In this document: positions 46,345 through 57,409 of the stretch, one piece after another
How positions within the stretch are numbered: the stretch's first letter is position 1
Layout: the number at the start of each line of letters is the position of its first letter
Source of the DNA: Botrytis cinerea B05.10
Lineage: Eukaryota; Ascomycota; Leotiomycetes; Helotiales; Sclerotiniaceae
Assembly (NCBI RefSeq): GCF_000143535.2
Contig: NC_037311.1
Location: 1,922,001 to 1,986,000, forward strand
Length of the DNA: 64,000 nt
Direction: 5' to 3'
The notes under the pieces: model-generated
Database searches by the model: none
The model's input: the letters and a program-made list of their open reading frames with translations, nothing else
Told to the model about the DNA's origin: nothing
Position numbers and translations under genes: made by a program

Positions 46345-48029
46345 CTTGGATGCTTCGGAAGAGAATTAATATATCTCTAGCCGATGAGACGGATATCTGC
46401 TTCCTTTAGCATCTTATGCCAGTTACGATTTTGTATGTCTTTTCTTGCGAAATGTCTCAATCGCTGAGAAACATTTTGCTGTTCTGTACTTAGTATCGAT
46501 CGAAGGATGGAATGAAACAAGCAAGCAAGCAGGTTACGATCTCAGGGCCCCACCACGGGAGTAACCTAATTCTAAAGTTACTCCTACACTACGGCCTCTA
46601 GAATTGAGGTACTCTACTCCATCCATGCCACGAATCCGGAAGTGAGAGATGATACATTCCACACAATGTTGTGCATATCCTCGCTCCTCTTTTTAATTGA
46701 CCTTCGTTAGCTTCGACGGGGAGAGACATGGACGTTCCGAGTCGAGGTTTCCATGGTACACATGTGAAGTAACGGTACATCGCTCGCTGGTAAATATGAT
46801 GGATAGTTTTCGCTATTGTCCCGGCCCCTGTCGCGAAGCACCAGAAGGAGAAGGAGAAGGGTTCGCGGAGCCGGAGAGCAAGGGATTGGTCGCGAATCGG
46901 AAGGTTGCTCGCGCGCGGGAATATTCACGCTGCTAGGCTACATCAATTGATTCCAGAGGCAAGGCTGTCTGTCCGCTTCGGAACCGATATTGGCTGGGGA
47001 GCGGATTGAATTGCATGGGATGCTAAGAGAGTGTTGAGGTATTTTGTCACATTTTACATTCGTTCAGTGCAGTGTGAGCAGCTGCAGGTTCTGATATCCC
47101 GGTTTGAAGCACTGCAAAAACAACGAGGACATGCCTAAATTTCTCTGAAATTACACCTTTCCGAAACAAATGCAGGCCAAGGGCAAAGGTTTCTGCGGTT
47201 GATTCCAAATTCAATCAATTCAAGGTCCCTCGTGTGATTCACCCGAGTTGATTTTAATGGAGAAGTACTTGGGTACAAAATTCTGTATGTAACGCAACAA
47301 GAGGTAAGAATAACCATCAGCCTGTGTGAGGGATCGGCCCGTTGAGGACTCACACTTCGATGGTCAGGAATCTCCTTCCGGCAAGCACCATCATTATCGT
47401 GTCACTCCGTATCTGAACTGCCGAAACTTGGTTCCAGATAGTGAGGAACGAATGATTTTTTTTCTAAAGGTTCACAGAATCATCTGAGGTCGTACGAGAT
47501 GTGGAGTGTCGAGTGACTTTCGCAAAGTTGTGGCATTGGAGATTTCTAGCGAACAGGGTAAACAGGGCTTAGATTAGTCTTGCATGATGCAGTGTTACTT
47601 GAACAGGTGCAGAATCAATCACATTGCGTATGGAGAATTTTCTTGTTTGGTGAAAACTCCCGAAATATGAAGATACTGAGTAACTGCTCACAGGTTGATT
47701 GGTACCTGTAGCATTAGATGTTAAAACGCCCACGTGCATAAATCTCATCTGCAGCTGAGGTTCTTGAGCCGAAATTACTGTTGAGTTTTTAGATGATTAA
47801 AAAACTCAATGTAAATGTCCACGAATATTTGCCATACAATAGCTGCAGTTTTTGACAAAAGCGATATATCGTAAAATAAAAAAAATTAACAACCGTATTG
47901 CGTAATTAGGCGACATTTGAGTTCAGCGGCGAACAAGCTTTCGAGAACAGTGGAACGTTCAAGCTATTCAGAGACAAATGAGGTCATGCTTGAATGATAA
48001 TGATGGTATCTCAAACTCTAATTGAAGTT

Positions 48030-48836
48030 TCAGGAAATGCCAAATTTTCCTATTGGTGTTGTCGAAATCCATCCACTCTTCTCTAACGGCTTCTCTGCGG
48101 TTGAGCCCAAATTTGAGCCATGAACATGCTCATCCTTATGAGATCCACCTTGTGGGTCACGACGGTGGCATTCCGAATAGCATTGTATGACTTCAACAAC
48201 ACCCAATCGAGAAATGAGTGTTAGAATTCGGCTGGAAACACTTCGGGAATTGCCTAAAGTAAAGAAGGGAGATTTGCAATGACAAGGACTCATCAAGTCC
48301 CCGAATACATTGACGTGTTCCCGGATCGTAATGAATCTTCGGAGTATACTCGTCTCCAATGATACCCACCTAGAAGGAAGTCAAACTCTGGAATGAAATT
48401 GTACCTGTCAGACTTCCAGGGTGATCTACTTCGGGATGTTTTAGCCGACGTACAACTGAGGCACAACAAAGCATGTTACAGTACTTGTGTAATTCCGCTT
48501 AAACTTCTCTCGTTGGCACTTCTGCATCCGGATACTATTTCCATGATTGTAACCAGGGCATGCATTCCGCTAGCCAAGGGTGGAAAATCCATAAAAACCA
48601 CTTGCATAACCCGCATCTCACCGTTTGCTCCCTGGCGAAGGATGATTTACCAGGCTTTCATTCCTTTGGACCAGTGTATCGGTAGCACCATGTCGATTTT
48701 GGAAAGCCAATCGTCAGCTGAACCTACCATTGCTGCATGGGTGTTTATCGAAAGAAGGAGCATGGTTTCTCGTTTTGTACAGAGTAAGGCGATGGTACGA
48801 GGATACAAATGTCCGATAATGTGCCAGCGGTTCTAA
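48030..48836 (-). pseudogene. possible decayed coding region
   Basis: Read on the minus strand, several adjacent open segments look protein-like in composition (mixed hydrophobic and charged residues, no low complexity). Stops and frame changes separate them, and the longest segment (48030-48359) begins with a TTG. I recognise no family. It could equally be an unannotated multi-exon gene or chance open frames. Confidence 0.2.
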
Positions 48837-48958
48837 TGAATTACTGAAAGCGGACGTGTTCCGTTATGTAAAGTATGTGATGATGTTATTCGTAACCTTT
48901 GCATTAATCCTTCATGTTGTGTATCGTGAGGGTATGTATATGTTGCATTGTTGAGGAT

Positions 48959-48996
48959 GGTGAAGGAGGTGAAGGAGGTGAAGGAGGTGAAGGAGG
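48959..48996. repeat. 9-bp tandem repeat GGTGAAGGA
   Basis: About four units of ggtgaagga in a row on the plus strand, not inside a recognised gene. Confidence 0.9.
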
Positions 48997-49799
48997 CTGA
49001 ATAAAATTCTTGTTGAGATATGAAGTTGAGGTGGCGTGAGTAGTGGCTTTAGTGCGTGAGTAGACACTAAAGTTTTAGCGGCCGACAGCCTATTTCTCAA
49101 CGCTTAGTGCTTGAATTCTGAAGAAGATGATCATCAATACACATCATATCACATTTTACCTGTCTAACCTTCAGCACTTGGAGTCTACGACTATCAAGTG
49201 TGTCAAGTCCATCAAGTCTATCAATTCCTAAAGGTCTACTGCGAACGTATAATCGTAACTTTGAGTGCAATCACCATCATCAAATATCTTGGTGACTATA
49301 TCAACACATACTCATGTCTAATTAATTACGTTGCGTTTCCAATCTAACTGATGACAATAGCCATGATATGTCACAATTGTTCTCATCATGTGTCTAATCT
49401 TACCACGCAAAGACCATGGTGAAGGGAGTTTCTATACCCAAACAAAAGAATCAATGGTTAACGCTGACGCTGACGATGTTCTGTCACCTCAATCTTCAAA
49501 TATGATGCTCTTGGTTGCAGATCAAGAGCATCAATCACATACTAAGTCACGCCTCTTCACATGCATGCACGACTAAGCACCCCGCTGTATTCACATGTTT
49601 GCGTATCACGGTTACGAATTTATCTGTTGAATTGAGGGGCAAGTTTCCCTATATCGCCGTGTTCATGATATTTGCATACAAATTCCGGTTACACAACATC
49701 TTTCCACCGGAAAATATATTGAAATCTGATACTATTTGTCTTATTGTATCACCGGTCGAGAAAATAACCCGGGGTTATACCATTACCGAATATATCAAC

Positions 49800-51356
49800 A
49801 TGTCGCAAATCTTCTTGTACGTTCTGTTGAGTCTTGGGCCTTTCCTTTTCCTTTAGTTTATCCGGAATGTAGGATGCGAATGGAACTCCGATTATGTCGA
49901 GTCAGTTTGCTAATTTCTTCACTGTAGTATTGGAGCAACGGGTCATATTGGTGGTGCTGTGTTAGATCTCGTCTATCAGAAGTATCCAGATGTTCTCATT
50001 CACACATTGGTGCGAGATGAGAAGAAAGGCAAAATACTTGTGGGCAAGTACCCGCGAGTAACGTTTGTTATTGGGGATCTGGCATCTTTGGATCTCTTGA
50101 CTAGAGAGGCGAAAAAAGCGGATATCGTTATCAGTGAGTGACTGTGTATTTTGTCGATCGGATTTGTTGCTGTGGAACTTCCCCTCCTATTGTCGCTTAT
50201 CGCGAGACAATCCACGGCTACCTGAACCCCCTTAGCTTTATCAGGGGGAAAGATACCAAGACATCCAATGATATTGCAAATGAGAAAGATCAATCTCGAT
50301 ATTCAGAGCTGAGATTAAAGTTGATCCTTGGTCTTGGACAATCTCTGAATATTGAACCTTTCGTGCAACATAATCCAGTATAGCTCGTTGATCCTTGGTC
50401 TTAGACAATCTCTGAATATTGAACCTTTCGTGCAACATAATCCAGTATAGCTCACTGACCCTCTCGTGGATGCTGGTCCCGACGTCAAGCAAGACGTAGC
50501 TATCTCAGCCATTCTTGAAGGACTAGCAAATCACTCCCCAAAAGCATATTATATCCATACTTCCGGCGCGTCGCTCATCTGGGATTCGCCCGGTAGCGCC
50601 CCAGCCGAACCCAAGATTTTTGACGACGTGCTCGATATTCAAGCGTTAAAATCTTTCCCACCCACCGCACTCCACGCTACTTCTAACGCCGTATGCTCCT
50701 TCTCTTCCCCTGTATCCCCCACAACACTAACCAACCAACAGCTCGTATTCGCCGCATCCCCCTCCACAAACATAGCCATCATCTCCCCCACCGTCGTCCA
50801 CGGACTCTCCCCCTCTCCCCTCCACCCAACCCCGCTCTCCCTCCCTCCCCTCCTCTCCGCCATCTCCACCACCCAATCCGGCTTCACCATCACCCCCACC
50901 ACAAACCTCCAATCCCACATCCACGTTCTCGATCTCGCTCAAATCTATCTCTCCCTCCTCTCCTCCGCCCTGCATTCCCGCTCTCCCGATCCCCAAAAAT
51001 GGGGCCCAGAAGCCTTCTACTTCGCTTCATCCGAAGACCTCTCCTTCAGTGAATACATGACGGCGCTGATCTCGAAGCTTTCGAATTCACCTTATCATCT
51101 AGTCCACGATACACAGATCAAGGAACTCCCATTTTCCGAAGCGGTAACAGTGGCTGGGACCTTGACGTCGTATTTATTCGGTATAGATATGCAGGCGAGA
51201 AGTACGAGGGCGAAAGAGAGATTGGGATGGGTACTCAGAGCGAAGAAAGTGGAAGAGGGATTGGACGCGGTCCTTGAAACGTATTTTAAGCAAATAGATG
51301 ATGGGAGTGGAATGCAGGAGTTGGACGATACGTATAAATTGCGGAGTTTTGCATAG
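49800..51356 (+). CDS. atypical SDR/NmrA-like NAD(P)-binding protein, splice site in doubt
   Basis: Model: exons 49800-49816, 49928-50133, 50467-50690 and 50742-51356, giving 353 residues. Intron 1 (111 nt, gtacgt, tgctaat, gtag) and intron 3 (51 nt, gtatgc, actaac, acag) are canonical. Splicing builds the Rossmann start M-S-Q-I-F-F-I-G-A-T-G-H-I-G-G, with the GxxGxxG motif at residues 8-14. Further on are R-D (NADP-type position), a G-D-L-A-S motif, Y-I-H-T-S-G, and a family-like strand ending S-P-T-V-V-H-G. The YxxxK catalytic pair of classical SDRs is not visible, as in atypical SDRs of the NmrA type, so it may bind cofactor without classical dehydrogenase chemistry. Intron 2 has a perfect gtgagt donor, but the frame requires an acceptor at 50465-50466 where the sequence is cg rather than ag. 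The allele may therefore be defective or mis-modelled. Confidence 0.75.
50320..50453 (+). repeat. 67-bp tandem duplication inside an intron
   Basis: Two adjacent copies, 50320-50386 and 50387-50453, differ by a single g/a change. Each copy ends in ccagtatagctc, so an acceptor-like tag is duplicated. The block lies in the second intron of the SDR-like gene. Part of the unit (ctctgaatat) is also present inverted at 50298-50309. Confidence 0.95.
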
Positions 51357-52289
51357 ATATTCATATCGAGATAAATATATCTTGATAGCAGATTCGGTGG
51401 GGTTTGGGAGGAATGTTGTTTAAATACACTTTTGGTTTTTTGCGTTAGAGGTCAGGTTTTGTATATCATTAGATACCAGTTTCCATAGATGCACATGCTA
51501 AATTAGAAGAACCAACCATCTCTCATCCCTCATTCTTTGAGAAAAGCAAATTCGAAACTGCTATCTATCATGAATCATACTCTCGATGACACAATCTATC
51601 GCATAACAAAAACATGTAGTCACATATTCTACAGTGCAAAGCTTCGGGCGCAGATATCAGACACAGAATAACCTCGTAACAATTCCCAATTTCCAGAGGT
51701 ATCGAATTCGAAACAACTGCACATCCTATTGTGAGTATATACCCCGAATGTATACATTCAACTAAAATCTTACATATACATCAAGTGGTAGATTTTCATT
51801 TTTCTTGACCGACCTTCGATATCGTGCGTGTCTCTTGACTTATTACTATCATGTCCTCCCCAACTTCCTCCCTACGGTTGAATCTGAACTCCTCATTACT
51901 ACATCCTGTTCCGCATCTCTAACATCCCCGACGTCTGGACTACCTTCATCTTCCACTACTTCACACTATCATCGGATGTTCGATTTATTTCATTAATACA
52001 ACACACTTAAAATACACTAATCGACACATCATCCTACTCTCAGCTCTAACCATTCTCTTATCCCTCATATCCTCTCCCTCGCTGCGACAATCTTGACTAT
52101 CATCTTATTCATATAAATCCCACTGCTAAAACCCAGTATATACACAATAATAAACACGATTTCCCAGTCCCCGATATCTAGAAATATCTCGCAGAGAATT
52201 CTGATCTCCAATTCCGTTCCTTATCCTAATTTCCAATCCATAGCCAACTAATCTCCTATTTCTACCCCATTCCATTCCATTCAATCCCG
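51357..52289. other. spacer between convergent genes
   Basis: No gene seen. It separates the convergent stops at 51356 (plus) and 52290 (minus), and presumably contains both 3' UTRs. The distal half is pyrimidine-rich. Confidence 0.55.
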
Positions 52290-55200
52290 TCAATACCGAT
52301 CGTATTTCTCCGTACTAATCATAACATGCTTTCTCCTACCTCCCTTTTTCACCTCTTCTCCATCCTCACCCCTCTCCCTAGTTCTCATCCTCCTAGCCCT
52401 CGGTTCCTCAAACCATCCTTCCTTCCTCCAATCAATTTTCTCCAATATCCTCTCCACCCCGCTCTCCTGATCCCTCCTTCCCCTCACACCTCTCACATCC
52501 CTTGCCACAAACCCCTCAAACACTCTCCTCCGTGTATCTCTTCCTCTCCTCTTAACACCCACCCTCACACTCGCATCCCTCAAAAATGGCGCTCCGAGCA
52601 CTGTCCCCAGCCCTTCTTTCTCTGCCCTTGCACCTTCCAGTAGCCAAGACCTCATCCATTCTTTCCTCCTGTAAACTTCTGGGCTTTCTCGAACAAATGG
52701 TTTATATCTATCTAACCATTTGATTCCTTCCGCATACAATATTCCCTGACTATCTTCTAGTACCATTTGTTTTTTATATCGCTGCAGTGTGTGCGATTTA
52801 AGTCTAAAATGCTTTCGAAGAAGCTGTTCGCGCCGACGATAGCTAACTAATTTGTGTTTATGAGATAGAGAATTTTTGTGGTGAGAGCGTTTGCTAAATA
52901 TGCGGGAGGGATTAATACTGCTGAGGAGAGTGGCTAAAGCTGTTTGAAGGAGAGAGTTGTCAGTATACATTCCTCAAGCCCAATGAATAAAAAGAAAAAG
53001 AAAACTACTTACCACCAGTTCTTTGTTGCCTACCAATCGTCCCATCTTTCGACTTGCCAGATACGGATTTCTCCTTCCCCTCTTTCTTAGAAAGTATAGA
53101 AACGGGTACTTTAGGCAATTTGCCCTGCAGATCGTGCAAATTAGGAGCCGTGGCGTTCTTTCCTACAAATATCGCACTAATATTCGCTCCCGCATTCATA
53201 AAAAGCTTTCCTAATTTCCCAGAGCTTGGTGTCATGGGAGCTTGTAAGATCTGTTCGTCATCATCCGCAAACGATGCTGCCTTTGATAGCTTTGATGTTG
53301 TTTTTTTGAGTTGCAAGGGATTAGACTCATTGGACTCATTAGACGAAATCGTATCAACAGAAGGAACTCTTTGTTTCATCAATTGTTGAGATGGGATTTG
53401 AGCCTTTGCATGTTCGAGCTTGAGATGATGTTCATGTTCCAATGCAATATCGAGATCAGTTTCCCAGCCGCCAAAACTCATTTGCTTTTTGAGAGGTGGG
53501 GGAATAAATCCGTAAACTTTGTTTGCGGGAGAGATAGGACTTGGATTTGATATTGCGGAAGACTTTCCAGCTGTGTTAACTCGGACCACTGGCTTCGCTT
53601 CTATGGTAAATTCTTTTATGGTTGGGGTTTTGGCAGCTTCAGCCGGAAAGTAGAGTGATTGCGAGTCGTCATCCTGATTAATAAGAAGTCTATTAGGCGG
53701 GACAGGAAATCTGTATGGCTCTCTACAAGCAGTGGCTGTATGGGCCGAATATGCCGTGCAATTTTGCTGTGAACCATCAAATATGCCTCCCATATCTTGA
53801 GATTTAGATATCGGAGCCGATTTTGTAGATTTATCTTTCTCTTTTCCGCCACCTCTACGAGGAAATAAGCTCAAGCTCTTTTGCTTCTTCAATATTGCTC
53901 GTTTTGGAAGATCCACGGCATCTTCTGGTAGCTCTTTTCTTCTACGAGGAAATACACCCAGACTCTTCTGCTTCTTCAGTATCTGTGTAGGCAATGGTGG
54001 TGTTGGAAAATCAACGCAAGAATCTTTCGGAGTAACAGGGTATGAATGAGAAAAAGCAGTAGTTGAATGTGTATTCGGTATCGAAATACCAAGTGCATTA
54101 TCACCGCATTTGTTATCAGAGGATTTAGAACTTTCAGATGATTTCCTTGGGGTCTTTGAACATTCGGATGATTTTCTCGGAGTTTTCGGACTTGTGTTTT
54201 CATGGCATATCTCGCTGTCTTCAAATCTGACAGACTTTAAACTCTCAAACGATTTCCTACAGATGATGGTAGCCAGACTACTCTTCTTCCTTAATCTGGG
54301 TTGAAACACTGCACAAGGCTCATATGGACTAGCCAAGAATGAAAGATCGGCAGTGCGAGACATTTGTGGTAGCGAAATATTTCCAACAACTGAATTTATC
54401 AAATTTTCCCCCGTAACGAAACTCATGTTCTTGGTCGCACGATCTGATATAGTTGTGCCCTGGAGATCTTTATTAGGCCTCATCTCTGTGAGTTTCTCGG
54501 GCTTTTGTTGAGTTTCCATACGTGGAGGTGGAGTATCGGGATTCAATGTTGACTGTTTAGGAGATTTTGTACCAGAAAGTGATGTATTTTGTGTTTGAGT
54601 TTCAACGGAAGAATTATGCAATGCAGTTCTACGAAGTTGAATTCCAGGAGTTGGTGTAATAGGACTTTCCTGTCTCAATGATAGCGGCGATTTTGGGACT
54701 GAAGAGAGTGAACTTGGGTTTTGCGTCTCCGCATCGGTAGCACCAGGTAGCGGCCTTTTACGAAGCTTAATCCTAGGAGCCGTGATTGCTGAAGTGGTTT
54801 GAGGTAGAGGAAAAGTATGTTCACGGTTGGCAGGGTGTATTTCTAACTCCAAATCTGTAGTGAAATCGCGCAATGGTGTTTTACGCAGTTGAAGTTTCCG
54901 AGATGCGCCTATGACTGGGGTAACCTGCTGCGAAATCAGTGGAGAAACAGCCATTGGAGGCGAGCCACTCAAGGCCCGGCCCCTGAGACCACCGGAAGTG
55001 CCGCACGGTTTCTGTTTATGAAGCTGAGGCCTTTGGGTGCTTTCTGAAATAAATGCCTTCGGAGCTGAAGGATATCCGGGCAACTCTCGTAAATCCAAGG
55101 CTTGGTAAGCTTTGATTGCATCTGAATTATTCTTCAAGACATGCTCAATTTGTTTCATTGGATTGATTCCAATCGAAGAGCCTTGTTGCGAAATGTGTGT

Positions 55201-57409
55201 TGAAGAGCCAGCCCGCAAAGTTTCAAATGAAGTCGCGCCGCTATCTTTGTACATTCTGCGAGATTTTACTTTTGTGGAAGCAGCACTCGAAGTCCTTGCT
55301 CGTGAAGATGAACTTGGAACTCCATTTGGAAAAGATGCTCTTCTTTCCATTGGGGCTTCTGGACGACACAAAACTCGCAGAAGTTTCTCATCTTCAGATA
55401 CCCTTTGTGATCGAAGCTGATACTTTGGATTAGGAGGACCCCTGGACCACGGATCAGGATACGATGTCATATGGAGCGTCGACATTTTTGGTTGATCTTT
55501 TAATGGAACCCAAGATTGAAAGCTGCTATGATGCGCCGCTTCAGAGAGTTGTTCTGTGAACCGAGTGTTTACTCGAAGTCTCGATTGCTGTTTGTGCACC
55601 GATTCTCTCCCATCTCCATTTGATGACCTTGAGCTTGAGAAACTCTGCCCATTCGGAATATTAGGAGTTATAACTACTGAGCAGGGCGTTCTTGGTGCAT
55701 TCATTGGTATGGTGTGATATTCCTGACGGTACTCATGTTGGCGTTTTGGAGATGCCAACCGTTTTCGGCTGTGTACTTTTGCCTCAGACCTGTCAGACTT
55801 TTGAGATTCGTTTGTTGAGTTTGAGGTAGCTGAGCTTGATGTATCTTTCCTGCTGTTCATTCCGTCTCTTGTGCTCTGTGGACGATACAGGGAGGCTGGC
55901 TTTTCTGAATCGAAAGCAGTATTCTTTGATGTGACTGATTGTTCGTTCTGGTCACTTTGGCGTTCAGTGCGAGCTGATGTAGATGAGGATGCGGTTGTGC
56001 TTCTAGAGCGTGTAGATCGTATACTGTATGCAACTGCAGCGCTTCTCTTGAAGAACATGATGTCGTGTATAGCATTAGATTGCTCGATCATCTTACTAGC
56101 TAGCTCAATATAGTCTCTCAAGTTATCTCGAGTATCAACCCAATTGTGCCTACATGCAGGGTTCTTTAAAAGGGTTTCGAAATCTTTCAAAGCTCCGGTA
56201 CCTTCATGAGTCACATGGATGATGAGATTATAGAACTTAGCTCGATGGTTTCGTAATTTGTCGCGATCGATGCGATCATTTGGTAGATCTCGAATGCATG
56301 GTGGATATAAGGTATTGAGCATGGCGAGAGCATTCGGCTTATAAAAGGGATGAGCTTTGAGTTCATGAAGCATTGTCTAGCAAATGACGGGTCAGCATGA
56401 CCGATGGTCTTCAAGAAGCATATTCGCATACCCAGATTCGGAGATCAACAAAGCAACTAGCATAGAAGCCTTCGATGAGTGTCTCTTGAGCTTGAATATC
56501 TTCCACCCATCTTTTGGCATCAGGATCAGCACTCAGAACTCTTCTCCAATTGTGCTTGTCAATTTTTAAACGCAAGGCAACTTCTCTAAGAGCCTCTCGT
56601 CTTCGACATTCAAGATCTTGGAGATAGTCAATGCCTGTGAGAGCCTGATCAAAATCCACCTGGTCTTCATCCTTTGTAAATACCTTATCCAAACACCACT
56701 TTCTGATGAAATCAGGTGGCAGTCCTCTACTCGCTTTTCTGCCATCTGCAAACTCTGATTCAAAATTTATATCAAGAAGAGATTCATTTGATGGATCCAT
56801 AAAAGGATCATAAGCAGCATGGTTTCGAATTGTTGATTTAATGTTTTCGTCCTTGACATCGTCGGGCTTGCTTGGTTTGTCCTCTTGAGTATCTTCGGCT
56901 TCGACGATTTCATCCTCCGTAACACTTCTAGAGTTATTGGTTGTGTCTTTCTTATTCTCTGGCTTTGATTTTTCCAGTGAGATTAGGAAGTGTATAATAG
57001 CTGTTCCTTTTGGTTCATACTGCCACCATTTGTGTGCTTCCTTTAATGTTGGCACCCGATGCCCTAAACATTTAATCAAGTCAGCTCTTGTTCTAAGAGA
57101 CGAGGTCGGAATGCGTCCCGACCCAATGCGACCCGACCGACAATGGGTCAACAGTGGGAAGAGGGGAAAGGTTCGAACAAGTGTTCACATACCTGCATTA
57201 AAGGAGAACATTATTTTCAAAGGAAGTTGGGAGGATAGATGACACTCTAATACATGGTTGATGATCCATGGAATTCGATCTGTGTATTTATCAATGGTGG
57301 TTGTGATGGGAAAGTTATCGATCAAATCGCTTGAAGTTGAAGATAAGGAAGACCTAGTAGATGAGACCCCATCCTGCCAGGAAGCACTCGAAAATGAATT
57401 TCTCGCCAT
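52290..57409 (-). CDS. very large disordered protein with a helical N-terminal domain
   Basis: Four exons: 57409-57193, 57063-56432, 56376-53013 and 52939-52290, encoding 1620 residues. The introns are 129, 55 and 73 nt. The last two have textbook branch sites (gctgac and tactgac), and phases agree throughout. The start is ATG 57409, because the frame upstream begins with TTG. The first 400 or so residues look folded and mostly helical: a W-W-Q-Y-E-P stretch, an acidic linker, then Arg/Glu-rich helices that cross the second intron and run to the L-K-D-F-E-T-L region. From about residue 420 the chain is Ser/Pro/Lys-rich and disordered, with repeated short motifs (L-R-K-x-P-L type, K-T-P-R-K-S-S-E twice, I-L-K-K-Q-K-S-L-x3-F-P-R-R twice). 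The last exon is highly basic (Arg/Lys) and may be helical. I recognise no named family. A cortical, cytoskeletal or signalling scaffold would fit, but this is speculation. Confidence 0.8.

Larger units (their letters stand above)
46341..49799. other. gene-poor stretch with no clear gene
   Basis: No intact gene recognised. A possible decayed gene at 48030-48836 and a short tandem repeat at 48959 are listed separately. The last few hundred bases should contain the promoter of the gene starting at 49800. Confidence 0.45.

Noticed and set aside
48393..48836. 147-codon plus-strand open frame
   Set aside because: No motif, no neighbours in frame. The opposite strand looks at least as protein-like.
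50639..50996. Minus-strand Gly/Glu-rich open frames
   Set aside because: Antisense of the C-rich third and fourth exons of the SDR-like gene, with no independent support.
52326..52643. Plus-strand open frame opposite the last exon of the large gene
   Set aside because: Mirror frame of an Arg/Lys-rich exon. It encodes Pro/Ser/His low complexity only.
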